Shown: positions 8,689 to 18,113, counted from the first letter of the stretch. The stretch is 64,000 nt of DNA from an uncultured Muribaculaceae bacterium (GCA_910578075.1 CAJTPK010000017.1:1-64000), one strand, 5' to 3'. Notes: a model not told the origin generated them from the sequence alone. Translations and numbers: made by a program.

Positions 8689-10142
8689 AACTGTGCGACT
8701 TTCTCAAGCACCCTGCACAGATGGCGCCAGAATTTGTCGACTGTCGGGATGAGAAGCTGCTCATCAGGTGAATGCACACCGGTCATTGTCGGACCGAAGC
8801 TCACCATGTCGAGATGCGGATATTTCGCAAGGAACAGACCGCATTCCAGACCCGCGTGGATAGCTTTGATAGCCGGCTTCACACCAAACAGCTCTTCATA
8901 TGCATCAGCTGAGATCTTCATAATCGGCGATTCCATATTAGGAGCCCAACCCGGATATCCGTCGCTATGTGTCACTTCAGCTCCTGCAAGCTGGAAGTGA
9001 GCCTCAACCTGCCCTGCCATATCATTCTTACGGCTCTCTACTGAAGATCTCTGCGATGTGGTCACTACAATCTTGTTATCACCGACATGCTTCACACTCG
9101 CGAGATTTGTAGAAGTCTCGACAAGACCCTCCAAATCGCGGCTCATTGAGTAGACGCCATGTGGTGCTGAATATATCGCACGCACCAGAGCGATGGAAGT
9201 ATCAGAATCAAGACAGAATTCAGGACGCTCAGTCTCCTCTATGTTCAGCTCCATCGAAGGCTCGACACCCTTATATTCGTTGCGGATATCAGCCGCATAT
9301 TTTTTGAGGTGGTGCATAAGCGCCTCATGATGTTCGCTGTGGATACCGAATACGGCATAAGCCTCGCGGGGAATAGCATTACGCAGATTGCCACCCTCGA
9401 TACTGCAGACTGTGATGTCCCAGCTTTGTGAGCAATCCCAGATAAAGCGGGCTATGATCTTATTGGCATTGGCACGTCCGAGATGGATATCGCCGCCACT
9501 GTGACCACCGAGAAGACCGCTTACAGATACTCTCATATATTTGAAGTTCTCGGGAGTATAGCTTCTGTGGTAAGTGAATGTAGCCGTAGTGTCGATACCA
9601 CCGGCACACCCCACGAATATCTCACCGTCATCCTCTGAATCCAGATTAAGAAGCATGGAGCCGGTGATCATATCCTTGCCAAGATTCTGCGCGCCTTCAA
9701 GACCGATCTCCTCATTCACTGTGAAAAGAGCTTCGACCGAACCATGTTCGAGAGTCTTGTCAATCATCACCGCCATAGCAGCAGCCATACCGATACCGTT
9801 GTCTGCGCCGAGTGTGGTTCCACGAGCCTTCACCCAATCTCCGTCAACATATGTATCGATAGGATCCTTCATAAAATCATGGCTGACGTTGCTGTTCTTC
9901 TCAGCAACCATATCCATATGCGACTGGAGGATTACAACGGGAGCGTTTTCGTGGCCCGGAGTAGCAGGTTTGCTCATCACAACATTGCCCACCTTGTCGG
10001 TGCGCACCTCCACTCCATTGTCAGCGGCGAATTTCAGAAGAAAATCACGTATCTGCTCCTCATGGCATGAAGGGCGGGGAATCTTTGTTATCTCATCGAA
10101 ACATTTCCAGATCAATTCCGGTTTAAGGTCTTTTACATCCAT
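8685..10142 (-). CDS. pepD: Aminoacyl-histidine dipeptidase, first copy
   Basis: A 485-aa M20-family dipeptidase with the full set of PepD motifs: ILQSHMDMVAEK, LGADNGIGMAAAMA, TVNEEIGLEGA, LNLDSEDDG and AIHAGLECG. It is the first gene of the operon pepD / muramidase / pepD, and its stop overlaps the muramidase start by four bases (8685-8688). The two PepD proteins share long identical blocks such as KCFDEITKIPRP/ECFDEITKIPRP and GHENAPVVILQ, so they come from a duplication. The metal-site loop differs slightly (SHMD here, GHQD in the other), so the substrates may differ. Confidence 0.94.
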   Translation of the reverse strand: MDVKDLKPELIWKCFDEITKIPRPSCHEEQIRDFLLKFAADNGVEVRTDKVGNVVMSKPATPGHENAPVVILQSHMDMVAEKNSNVSHDFMKDPIDTYVDGDWVKARGTTLGADNGIGMAAAMAVMIDKTLEHGSVEALFTVNEEIGLEGAQNLGKDMITGSMLLNLDSEDDGEIFVGCAGGIDTTATFTYHRSYTPENFKYMRVSVSGLLGGHSGGDIHLGRANANKIIARFIWDCSQSWDITVCSIEGGNLRNAIPREAYAVFGIHSEHHEALMHHLKKYAADIRNEYKGVEPSMELNIEETERPEFCLDSDTSIALVRAIYSAPHGVYSMSRDLEGLVETSTNLASVKHVGDNKIVVTTSQRSSVESRKNDMAGQVEAHFQLAGAEVTHSDGYPGWAPNMESPIMKISADAYEELFGVKPAIKAIHAGLECGLFLAKYPHLDMVSFGPTMTGVHSPDEQLLIPTVDKFWRHLCRVLEKVAQL

Positions 10143-10192
10143 CTTGTATATTTTTATAATTAAATTTTTATTTTTTTAGTCGGAGAGCACTC

Positions 10193-10200
10193 CAAAGTTA
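10193..10200 (-). promoter_or_regulatory. Probable -7 box of the pepD operon
   Basis: TAACTTTG on the minus strand, an exact TAnnTTTG match, 51 bases upstream of the first pepD start codon. No clear -33 box lies at the usual distance. Confidence 0.4.
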
Positions 10201-10243
10201 GCAAAATAATTGGAGAAAAAGACGCTTTTTTCATTTTTTTAGT

Positions 10244-10251
10244 TAATTTTG
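10244..10251 (+). promoter_or_regulatory. Probable -7 box for the small ORF and the OmpH-like gene
   Basis: TAATTTTG, an exact TAnnTTTG match, 32 bases upstream of the GTG at 10283. It is divergent from the pepD -7 box about 45 bases away. The -33 box is not clear. Confidence 0.45.
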
Positions 10252-10282
10252 CATCTCAATAACCTTAAATGAATTAAAAAAA

Positions 10283-10423
10283 GTGAAATTAACGCTACTA
10301 ATTACGCTATTTCTCGGAATATCGTTACTTTTGCTGTCCTTTAGATTCGCAGGGGAGAAATCAGTGGGTTGCCACGGTCATCACAACGCTGCGCCCAAAG
10401 GAGACAGAAGCAAGAGAATCTGA
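10283..10423 (+). CDS. Small membrane protein, 46 aa, GTG start
   Basis: An open frame of 47 codons from a GTG at 10283 to a TGA at 10421. It encodes a hydrophobic segment (residues 3-20, rich in Leu and Ile), then RFAGEKSVGCHGHHN and a basic tail. A -7 box lies 32 bases upstream, and the OmpH-like gene begins 48 bases downstream. The frame is intact and the protein has a sensible membrane-anchor plus Cys/His pattern. ATG-initiated ORF calling would miss it. The function is unknown; the CHGHH cluster could bind metal or heme, but that is a guess. Confidence 0.5.
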   Translation: MKLTLLITLFLGISLLLLSFRFAGEKSVGCHGHHNAAPKGDRSKRI

Positions 10424-10471
10424 AACCATATATCCATATTATTACCGAAATAAAAAACATCAGAAATAAAA

Positions 10472-11068
10472 ATGAAAAAAATCAACTCATTCATTGTGGC
10501 ATCTCTGGCCATCCTCTCTCTTATGGCGACAGCCTGCGCTACTGATAACGCTAAGAAAGAGACTGCAGCAGGAAAGCCTAAGACAGCGAAAGCTGAAACA
10601 AATCTCCCTAACTACCGTTATGTGGATCTCGACTCAATCCTGAGCAAATACAATCTTGCGAAAGATTACAACGAGGAGATGCTCCGCATGCAGACAAATA
10701 TGGAAAGCGCGGCAAAACGCCATGAGAACAAAATCCAGAATTTTGCTTCCACCATGCAGAACAAGATGCAGAACAACGGTTATCTCTCCGAAGCTTCCTA
10801 CCGTCAGGATGAGCAGACCATCAACAATATGCAGAGCGAGGCACAGCGCAATCTCGCCACTCTCCAGAACAATTTCCAGACAGCCGCTGCACAGGCCCAG
10901 ATGGCTGTAATCGATTCCATCACCACTTTCATAAAGGATTATAACAAGACCCGCGGATACGACGCCATTTTCCAAAAGGCATCCACACTCTATATCAACC
11001 CCGATCTTGACATAACCGATGAAATTGTGGAGGGTCTCAACGCCCGCTACAACAAGGTGAAGAAATAA
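10472..11068 (+). CDS. OmpH/Skp-family periplasmic protein with a lipobox
   Basis: A 198-aa protein with a signal peptide ending MATAC (Cys22). It has an OmpH-like body: the strand YRYVDLDSILSKYNLAKDY, then a long Gln/Asn/Lys-rich coiled coil (about 60-145), then a returning strand with RGYDAIFQKASTLYINPDLDIT. Skp/OmpH proteins are periplasmic chaperones for outer-membrane proteins. The Cys suggests this one is a lipid-anchored variant, as is common in Bacteroidetes. It probably shares a promoter with the small ORF upstream and ends at a hairpin terminator at 11088-11125. Confidence 0.85.
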   Translation: MKKINSFIVASLAILSLMATACATDNAKKETAAGKPKTAKAETNLPNYRYVDLDSILSKYNLAKDYNEEMLRMQTNMESAAKRHENKIQNFASTMQNKMQNNGYLSEASYRQDEQTINNMQSEAQRNLATLQNNFQTAAAQAQMAVIDSITTFIKDYNKTRGYDAIFQKASTLYINPDLDITDEIVEGLNARYNKVKK

Positions 11069-11087
11069 TATTTAAACGAAAAGTTTT

Positions 11088-11125
11088 ACTGCGAGCCTGA
11101 ATCCTGTGCGATTTTGGCTCGCAGT
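11088..11125 (+). terminator. Terminator after the OmpH-like gene
   Basis: Arms ACTGCGAGCC and GGCTCGCAGT pair perfectly over ten bases with an 18-base loop, followed by TTGTT. The end of the hairpin touches the -33 box of the hflX promoter. Confidence 0.65.
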
Positions 11126-11156
11126 TTGTTATAAACAAAGAGATTTGCTATATTTG
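11125..11156 (+). promoter_or_regulatory. hflX promoter
   Basis: -33 TTTG (11125-11128), 20-nt spacer and -7 TATATTTG (11149-11156), a full consensus match. The hflX ATG at 11171 is only 14 bases after the -7 box, so the leader must be very short. Confidence 0.7.
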
Positions 11157-11170
11157 CACAGAAATTACTT

Positions 11171-12400
11171 ATGATAGAAGACAATATAATAAATAAGGAA
11201 GCCAACGAGCGCACGGTGCTTGTCGGGCTTGCGACAAAAGCTCAGAACGAGACAAAAGCCAACGAATATCTCGATGAGCTGGCGTTCCTCGCACGCACCG
11301 CCGGTGCGGAGCCGGAGATGCGTTTCATCCAGAAACTCGATTATCCCAATCCCCGCACATATGTCGGAACAGGTAAGCTCGAGGAGATACGTCAGTATGT
11401 TGAAGACAAAGAGATCGGACTCGTGATTTTCGATGACGACCTGTCGCCCAAACAGGTGGCAAATATCGAACGCGAGCTAAAGGTGAAAATACTTGACCGC
11501 ACAAGTCTTATTCTTGACATTTTCGCAAAGCGCGCCCAGACTGCCACCGCACGTACGCAAGTTGAGCTTGCCCAATACCAATACCTTCTCCCCCGACTCA
11601 CACGCATGTGGACTCACCTTGAGAGACAGCGTGGAGGTATCGGTATGAGAGGTCCCGGTGAGACCCAGATAGAGACAGACCGTCGTATCATCCTCGATAA
11701 GATCTCACGTCTTAAGGAGGAACTAAAAAGCATCGACCGCCAGAAAAGCATCCAGCGCAAGAACCGTGGCAAACTGACGCGTGTGGCATTGGTTGGCTAT
11801 ACCAACGTTGGGAAATCCACGTTGATGAATCTTCTGAGCAAGAGCGATGTATTTGCCGAAAACAAACTTTTCGCCACACTTGACACAACGGTGCGAAAGG
11901 TAATTATAGACAATCTTCCATTCCTTCTGTCAGACACCGTAGGATTCATCCGCAAACTCCCCACACACCTTGTGGACTCCTTCAAATCCACGCTTGACGA
12001 GGTGCGGGAGGCTGATATTCTTGTACACGTAGTGGATGTGAGCCATCCGCAATTCGAGGAGCAGATCGAAGTCGTCAACAAGACACTTGCCGATGTATGC
12101 GGAGCCGCCGAGAAACCGATGATTCTCGTCTTCAATAAAATAGATGCTTTCACCTACACACCCAAAGATGAAGATGATCTGACCCCGAAGACACGTGAAA
12201 ATATCTCCCTTGATGAATTCAAGCAGACCTGGATGTCAAAGATGAACAACAATTGCGTTTTCATCTCGGCAAAAGAGAAAATAAATATCGACGCGCTCAA
12301 GGATATGCTCTATGAGAAAGCCAAGGAGATACACACCGAGCGTTTCCCTTACAATGACTTCCTCTTCCAGAAATATGACGACCTTGACACAACAGTATAA
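11171..12400 (+). CDS. hflX: GTPase HflX
   Basis: A 409-aa GTPase that binds ribosomes and splits stalled or stress-damaged ones. The N-terminal HflX domain includes NPRTYVGTGKLEEI and DDDLSPKQ, then a coiled linker with the conserved RGGIGMRGPGETQIETDRR. The G domain follows, with the P-loop GYTNVGKST (about 208-216), DTVGFIRKLP (G3) and NKID (G4). The promoter is directly upstream. The last 26 bases overlap the start of the DUF4954 gene, so the two are likely translated together. Confidence 0.97.
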   Translation: MIEDNIINKEANERTVLVGLATKAQNETKANEYLDELAFLARTAGAEPEMRFIQKLDYPNPRTYVGTGKLEEIRQYVEDKEIGLVIFDDDLSPKQVANIERELKVKILDRTSLILDIFAKRAQTATARTQVELAQYQYLLPRLTRMWTHLERQRGGIGMRGPGETQIETDRRIILDKISRLKEELKSIDRQKSIQRKNRGKLTRVALVGYTNVGKSTLMNLLSKSDVFAENKLFATLDTTVRKVIIDNLPFLLSDTVGFIRKLPTHLVDSFKSTLDEVREADILVHVVDVSHPQFEEQIEVVNKTLADVCGAAEKPMILVFNKIDAFTYTPKDEDDLTPKTRENISLDEFKQTWMSKMNNNCVFISAKEKINIDALKDMLYEKAKEIHTERFPYNDFLFQKYDDLDTTV

Positions 12401-14006
12401 ACCGCTCCGATGGTGGGAAATCCGCAAACTTGAGGAGAACGGATGTATATGTAATGACTGGAGCCGTGTCCGTGTGAGCGACGGCACAGACTTCAACCGC
12501 ATACGCAATGTCCGGTTTGCCGGGGATATCCTTATCGGAGCTGATGTCACTATTGAGAACGTAGGGCTTCTTGAGATGGAAACAGAAGCTCTTTGCGGTC
12601 TTGGCGCCGAAGTATGCGTTCTCGATGAGACAGGCTCCAGGAGCGTAAGAATATATCCCGGTCTATCCGCCCAGCTTGCGATGCTGATTGCCAGAGACCC
12701 AGCCTGGGCGCAAGGTCCGGCAAAGGATATGCTTGAGGAGCATATCAACAATTTTCCCGTTGACAGAGCCATAGGAAACGGAGCAGTGATACGCAACTGC
12801 GGCAGAATATTCAATGTAGCCATCGGACCGGAAGTCAAGATAGAGGGAGCCAGCAGTCTCTGCAACGGCATGATAATCAACAATGCCGCCCATGGCAGAG
12901 GATTTGCGAGAATCGGAGCCGGCGTGGATGCCGACAATTTCATAATAGAGGATGGTGCCGTAGACTCCGGTGCTATAATAAGAAACTGCTACATAGGTCA
13001 GGGAGCTGTTATCGAAAAAGGATTCACAGCCCATGACTCCTTGATTTTCGCCAACTGCTCCCTTGAAAACGGGGAGGCGTGTGCGCTTTTTGCCGGGCCA
13101 TACACAGTGAGCATGCATAAATCATCTCTCCTTATAGGCTGTCAAACAAGTTTCATGAATGCAGGAAGCGGCACAAACCAGAGCAACCATATGTACAAGC
13201 TCGGTCCTGTACACTGGGGAATCCTGGAACGCGGTGTGAAGACATCTTCCGATTCATATCTCATGTTAGGAGCAAAAATCGGTGCTTTCTCCTTACTGAT
13301 GGGGCAACATAAGACACATCCTGATTCTTCTCAATTCCCATTCTCATATTTGTTTGGTGATGACAGAGGGGCTACCGTGGTTGTGCCCGGGGCAATGCTA
13401 CGCAGCTGCGGTCTTATGAGGGATGAGAAAAAATGGCCTGCGCGCGACCGCAGGCAGAAGCGAAAACTTCCTCTTCACGACCGTATTGTGTTTGATGTGC
13501 TCAATCCGCTTACCGTAGACACAATGCTGGCAGCAGTGGATGTGATTGGAAAACTTCTTGCTCTGCCTGCCGATGACGACAGATATCTACGTTACCGCGG
13601 CATGAAATTCACCCGTGCCGCCCTTGAACGCGCCCGTCATCTCTACGAACTTGCAATATACAAATACCTTCATCTGCACACTGCGGAAAATGGATTTCCA
13701 CCTCGCGAACCCGGTTCAGAGGCAACCCAATGGGTTGATGTCGCAGGTCAGCTGATGCCTCGCGCCTCGATGCGCAGAGCCATGGAAAAAGAGAGTGTGG
13801 AAGAGATGGAAGAGACATTCGACAAGGCTTTCCGTCATTACCCGAACCTGCAGAGGGCATGGATTGCATCACGCTTCGACGACCGCTGGCGGCGCACACC
13901 TGAAGTCATAGCTGACTATGCAGCGGAATTCGACCGCATGATCGACGAAGACCGCCATAAATACCTGGATGACCTCGCCGCCCAGAACGAGATGCTCAAA
14001 CTATAA
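12375..14006 (+). CDS. DUF4954 family protein (left-handed beta-helix type)
   Basis: A 543-aa cytoplasmic protein. The start MTTLTQQYKPLRWWEIRKLEENGC at 12375 is chosen; the frame stays open upstream inside hflX, but those residues look like out-of-frame hflX. It matches DUF4954, whose middle is hexapeptide-like repeats (FAGDILIGADVTIENVG, AIGNGAVIRNCG, IEDGAVDSGAIIRNCYIGQGAVIEKG) of the kind found in sugar-nucleotide acyltransferases and pyrophosphorylases. The C-terminal half is helical and charged. The substrate is unknown. It overlaps hflX by 26 bases; valS downstream has its own -7 box. Confidence 0.85.
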   Translation: MTTLTQQYKPLRWWEIRKLEENGCICNDWSRVRVSDGTDFNRIRNVRFAGDILIGADVTIENVGLLEMETEALCGLGAEVCVLDETGSRSVRIYPGLSAQLAMLIARDPAWAQGPAKDMLEEHINNFPVDRAIGNGAVIRNCGRIFNVAIGPEVKIEGASSLCNGMIINNAAHGRGFARIGAGVDADNFIIEDGAVDSGAIIRNCYIGQGAVIEKGFTAHDSLIFANCSLENGEACALFAGPYTVSMHKSSLLIGCQTSFMNAGSGTNQSNHMYKLGPVHWGILERGVKTSSDSYLMLGAKIGAFSLLMGQHKTHPDSSQFPFSYLFGDDRGATVVVPGAMLRSCGLMRDEKKWPARDRRQKRKLPLHDRIVFDVLNPLTVDTMLAAVDVIGKLLALPADDDRYLRYRGMKFTRAALERARHLYELAIYKYLHLHTAENGFPPREPGSEATQWVDVAGQLMPRASMRRAMEKESVEEMEETFDKAFRHYPNLQRAWIASRFDDRWRRTPEVIADYAAEFDRMIDEDRHKYLDDLAAQNEMLKL

Positions 14007-14036
14007 CCGGCGCGACGTATTTTCAGATTTTTTTAT

Positions 14037-14044
14037 TAAATTTG
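14037..14044 (+). promoter_or_regulatory. Probable -7 box of valS
   Basis: TAAATTTG, an exact TAnnTTTG match, 63 bases upstream of the valS start codon. No good -33 box at the expected distance. Confidence 0.45.
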
Positions 14045-14107
14045 CAGCTTGAAAGTCAAGATAATAAGAAGTTGCGTAGACAGCTTCATAATACTCAACA
14101 TATAATC

Positions 14108-16732
14108 ATGAACGAATTAGCCACCAAATATGATCCTTCCGCAGTGGAGGGTAAATGGTATGAATATTGGATGGAACACCGTCTGTTTCATTCCGAGCCG
14201 GATGAACGTGAGCCTTATACAATTGTGATTCCTCCACCAAACGTGACCGGTGTGCTCCATATGGGTCACATGCTCAACAACACCATCCAGGATATTCTCA
14301 CCCGTCGCGCCCGTATGATGGGCAAGAATGCGCTCTGGGTTCCCGGCACAGACCATGCCGCCATATCCACAGAGGCTAAGGTTGTGGCAAAACTCGCATC
14401 GGAAGGGATAGCCAAGACAGATCTCACCCGCGAAGAATTCCTGAAACACGCATGGGACTGGACTGATAAATATGGCGGCATTATCCTCCAGCAGCTACGT
14501 AAACTCGGTGCGTCATGCGATTGGGAGCGCACAGCTTTCACAATGGACGAGACACGTTCGGAAAGCGTGATAAAAGTCTTCAACAAACTTTATGACAAAG
14601 GTTATATCTACCGAGGTGTGCGAATGGTGAACTGGGATCCCCAGGCACTCACCGCCCTATCCGATGAAGAGGTCATCTACAAAGAGGAGCAGAGTCATCT
14701 CTTCCACCTGCGCTATTTCGTAGAGGGAGAGCCTGACAAATATATCGTTGTAGCCACCACGCGTCCCGAGACGATTCTTGGAGATACCGCTGTGTGTGTG
14801 AACCCCAACGACGAACGCTACACATGGCTCAAAGGAAAGAAGGTAATTGTGCCTATGGTGGGACGCGCAGTGCCTATCATCATGGATGATTATGTGGAGA
14901 TGGACTTTGGAACAGGATGTCTCAAGGTTACTCCGGCGCATGATGTCAACGACTATATGCTTGGAGACAAATACAATCTCCCCTCCATTGACATCTTCAA
15001 TGACAACGGCACAATCTCTGAAGCCGGCGGCATGTATGTCGGCATGGACCGCTTCGATGTCCGCAAGCAGATCATGGAAGACCTCCAGAAAGCCGGACTT
15101 GTGGAAAAAGTGGAAAACTATGTCAATAAAGTAGGTCATTCAGAGCGTACAGACGCTGTTATAGAGCCGAAACTCTCGATGCAGTGGTTCGTGAAGATGG
15201 AGGAGATTGTAAAACCGGCTCTTGCCGCCGTCATGGAAGACGACATCAAGTTCATCCCCGTAAAATTCAAGAACACCTACCGCCACTGGATGACCAACAT
15301 CAAAGACTGGTGTATATCCCGTCAGCTCTGGTGGGGACATCAGATTCCCGCATGGTTCCTTCCTACAGGAGGTTTTGTTGTTGCCGAAAATGAGGAACAG
15401 GCTCTTGTGAAAGCCATCGAGAAGAGCGGAGATGCATCTCTCACACTCAGTGACCTCAAGCGCGACCCGGATTGCCTCGACACCTGGTTCTCATCCTGGC
15501 TATGGCCGATTTCCCTTTTCAATGGAATTCTCGACCCGGAAAACAAGGAATTCAAATATTACTATCCCACCGCTGATCTTGTAACTGCTCCAGACATCAT
15601 TTTCTTCTGGGTGGCTCGTATGATCATCGCCGGATATGAATTCGCAGATAATAAGCCCTTCAACAATGTATATTTCACCGGAATCGTACGTGACAAGATC
15701 GGTCGCAAGATGTCCAAATCTCTGGGCAACTCACCTGACCCGCTTGATCTGATCGACAAATTCGGAGCTGACGGCGTCCGCATGGGTCTCATGCTTGCCG
15801 CTCCCGCCGGTAATGACATCATGTATGATGATTCTCTGTGCGAGCAGGGACGCAATTTCTGCAACAAGATATGGAATGCATTCCGACTCGTGAAGGGCTG
15901 GGAAATCGGCGATACCACCGAGCAGCCGGAAAGCGCTCGCAAAGGCATCGAATGGTTTGCCGCAGTGCTCAACAACACAATCGCTGAAGTTGATGATCTG
16001 ATGGGCAAATTCCGCATATCGGAGGCACTTATGGCTATCTACAAACTGTTCTGGGATGAGTTCTCCTCTTGGTATCTGGAGGTTGTAAAACCTGCGTATG
16101 GTCAACCCATCGACAAGGCTACCTATGAGGCTACTCTCGGATTCTTCGACACCCTGCTGAGACTCCTTCACCCATTCATGCCGTTCATCACGGAGGAGTT
16201 GTGGCAGCATCTTGCCGAGCGTAAACCTGGAGAGAGCATAATGTATGCCCAGCTTCCAAAAGTTGAGACAACAGATGCCCCTGTAATCGCAGGCTTCGAG
16301 ACACTCAAAGAGGTCATCGCCGGTATCCGCACAATCCGCAAGCAGAAACAGATAGCACAGAAAGAAGCTCTCCAGCTCAATATAAAAGGAAACCACAATA
16401 ATGAACTTGATTCCATATTGAGCAAGATGGGAAATCTCTCAGCCATCAACACTGTCAACGAAAAAGAGGCAAGCGCGGCTGCTTTCATCGTGGGTGCCAC
16501 AGAATACAGCATTCCTTTGCAAGATAAAATCAATGTAGAGGAAGAGCTTGCCAAACTCAACAAGGATCTTGAGTATTATACAAAATTCCTTGCCGGTGTT
16601 GAGAAGAAGCTTTCCAATGAGAAGTTTGTAAACAACGCTCCCGAGGCGGTAGTTGCCGTAGAGCGCAAGAAGCAAAGCGATGCCAACGAGAAAATAGCAG
16701 CTATCAAGGCTTCTATCGAAGCTCTCAGCTGA
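14108..16732 (+). CDS. valS: Valine--tRNA ligase
   Basis: An 874-aa class-I aminoacyl-tRNA synthetase that charges tRNA-Val. The start MNELATKYDPSAVEGKWYEYW at 14108 fits the family; an in-frame ATG at 14042 would overlap the -7 box. The HIGH motif appears as PPPNVTGVLHMGHMLN, and KMSKS as GRKMSKSLGN. The editing domain, anticodon-binding domain and a C-terminal coiled coil of the ValS type (VEEELAKLNKDLEYYTKFLAGVEKKL) are all present. The gene stands alone between its own -7 box and a terminator at 16761-16792. Confidence 0.98.
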   Translation: MNELATKYDPSAVEGKWYEYWMEHRLFHSEPDEREPYTIVIPPPNVTGVLHMGHMLNNTIQDILTRRARMMGKNALWVPGTDHAAISTEAKVVAKLASEGIAKTDLTREEFLKHAWDWTDKYGGIILQQLRKLGASCDWERTAFTMDETRSESVIKVFNKLYDKGYIYRGVRMVNWDPQALTALSDEEVIYKEEQSHLFHLRYFVEGEPDKYIVVATTRPETILGDTAVCVNPNDERYTWLKGKKVIVPMVGRAVPIIMDDYVEMDFGTGCLKVTPAHDVNDYMLGDKYNLPSIDIFNDNGTISEAGGMYVGMDRFDVRKQIMEDLQKAGLVEKVENYVNKVGHSERTDAVIEPKLSMQWFVKMEEIVKPALAAVMEDDIKFIPVKFKNTYRHWMTNIKDWCISRQLWWGHQIPAWFLPTGGFVVAENEEQALVKAIEKSGDASLTLSDLKRDPDCLDTWFSSWLWPISLFNGILDPENKEFKYYYPTADLVTAPDIIFFWVARMIIAGYEFADNKPFNNVYFTGIVRDKIGRKMSKSLGNSPDPLDLIDKFGADGVRMGLMLAAPAGNDIMYDDSLCEQGRNFCNKIWNAFRLVKGWEIGDTTEQPESARKGIEWFAAVLNNTIAEVDDLMGKFRISEALMAIYKLFWDEFSSWYLEVVKPAYGQPIDKATYEATLGFFDTLLRLLHPFMPFITEELWQHLAERKPGESIMYAQLPKVETTDAPVIAGFETLKEVIAGIRTIRKQKQIAQKEALQLNIKGNHNNELDSILSKMGNLSAINTVNEKEASAAAFIVGATEYSIPLQDKINVEEELAKLNKDLEYYTKFLAGVEKKLSNEKFVNNAPEAVVAVERKKQSDANEKIAAIKASIEALS

Positions 16733-16760
16733 TGCTTTCTTAGATTGATATAAAAAACCG

Positions 16761-16792
16761 ACAGGGAGAGTATCCAAAAGAGCTCTCCCTGT
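16761..16792 (+). terminator. Terminator after valS
   Basis: Arms ACAGGGAGAG and CTCTCCCTGT pair perfectly over ten bases around a 12-base loop, followed by TGTTATAA. It separates valS from the GH53 gene. Confidence 0.7.
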
Positions 16793-16832
16793 TGTTATAA
16801 TAAGAAGTTGTTTAAACTTTAAAACTTCACAT

Positions 16833-18113
16833 ATGAATAAACTTTTTACTGCATTATTGACTTTGATCGTATTTTGCTTCGCTTCCGTAAACGCCCAGCA
16901 TTATGTAGGCGGAGATATTTCACTTCTGCCTGAATACGAGAAATCCGGAGCGGTCTACAAGGATGTGAACGGAACAATTATTCCGGATCTTCTTCCCTGG
17001 CTAAAGAATCAAGGTATGAACGCCATGCGCGTGCGCCTCTTCGTAAATCCAAAGAAATACCAGGAATTACATAAGAATGACACCGGATCCGACACTAAAT
17101 ATGATCCAAATGCCTGCCAGGATCTTGAATATATCACACCCATATGCAAGAAGATAGTTGACAACGGCATGGATCTCATGCTGGATTTCCATTATTCCGA
17201 CACATGGGCTGACCCCGCAAAACAATGGACACCTATTGACTGGGAAAATCTATCTGACGAGCAACTATATCAGAAGATATACGATTATACCAAAGAGACA
17301 CTGGAGACGTTGAAATCGCAAGGTATCGTGCCCGCTTTCATCCAGCCCGGCAACGAGATAAGCTACGGCATGCTCTGGGGAAAACTCGGATCTGCCGAAA
17401 GCAGCCTTAAAAAAGTATATATGAATAACAACGCCAACTGGGATCGATTCGGCAAACTTCTCAGCCAGGCAATCAAGGCTTGCCGCGAAGTGTGTCCGGA
17501 GGCAAAGATCGTAATTCATACGGAACGTACGGCACAGCTTGATGTTGAGAAGTACTTTTACGACAAAATGAAAGAGATGAATATTGACTATGATATCATC
17601 GGACTCAGCTACTATCCCTATTTCCACGGTAAAATCAACGTGCTCGACAGCTCACTCTCGATGCTTGAGGCAAATTACCCCGAGAAGAATATAATGATAG
17701 TAGAGACAGGCTACTCATATGCATGGGAAGTTCCCGGTACAGATAAGCCTGTGGACTATCCGTACACCTCTGCCGGACAGAATCAATTTGCTACCGCGCT
17801 CGTAAACACCCTGGAGAAACACAGCTCTGTTGACGGACTGTTCTGGTGGTGGATGGAATATAACGCCTACAGCACCAGTCTTTCAGGCTGGTACAATGCT
17901 CCCCTTTTCGACAGCCGTGACGGAAAGGCACTTCCTGCCCTCACCACGATATGCAGTTTCTCCAAATCAAGCGGCGTCACAGAACTTCCGGCTGACAATT
18001 CCACCATCCCCACCCTCTGGTATAATCTACAGGGACAACCGGTGGCAGCTCCGGATGCACACTCCGCTCCTGGCATATATGTTTCACGCGATAAGAAGAT
18101 AATAATCCGCTAA
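16833..18113 (+). CDS. GH53 arabinogalactan endo-beta-1,4-galactanase
   Basis: A 426-aa secreted enzyme (signal peptide ending NAQ) that cuts beta-1,4-galactan, such as pectic galactan side chains. The GH53 barrel is clear: MNAMRVRLFVNP, DFHYSDTWADPAKQ, QPGNEISYGMLW with acid/base Glu175, and IVETGYS with nucleophile Glu291, then the WWWMEYN end of the barrel. The last 45 residues are a separate tail (WYNLQGQPV...GIYVSRDKKIIIR) of a kind found on three other proteins in this window, probably a type-9-like sorting signal. The gene is flanked by terminators and is not part of a Sus operon. Confidence 0.94.
   Translation: MNKLFTALLTLIVFCFASVNAQHYVGGDISLLPEYEKSGAVYKDVNGTIIPDLLPWLKNQGMNAMRVRLFVNPKKYQELHKNDTGSDTKYDPNACQDLEYITPICKKIVDNGMDLMLDFHYSDTWADPAKQWTPIDWENLSDEQLYQKIYDYTKETLETLKSQGIVPAFIQPGNEISYGMLWGKLGSAESSLKKVYMNNNANWDRFGKLLSQAIKACREVCPEAKIVIHTERTAQLDVEKYFYDKMKEMNIDYDIIGLSYYPYFHGKINVLDSSLSMLEANYPEKNIMIVETGYSYAWEVPGTDKPVDYPYTSAGQNQFATALVNTLEKHSSVDGLFWWWMEYNAYSTSLSGWYNAPLFDSRDGKALPALTTICSFSKSSGVTELPADNSTIPTLWYNLQGQPVAAPDAHSAPGIYVSRDKKIIIR

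Noticed and set aside
12236..12943. A 235-aa open frame on the minus strand
   Set aside because: It is antisense to the end of hflX and the start of the DUF4954 gene; low-complexity Ser/Pro/Ala content and no family resemblance.
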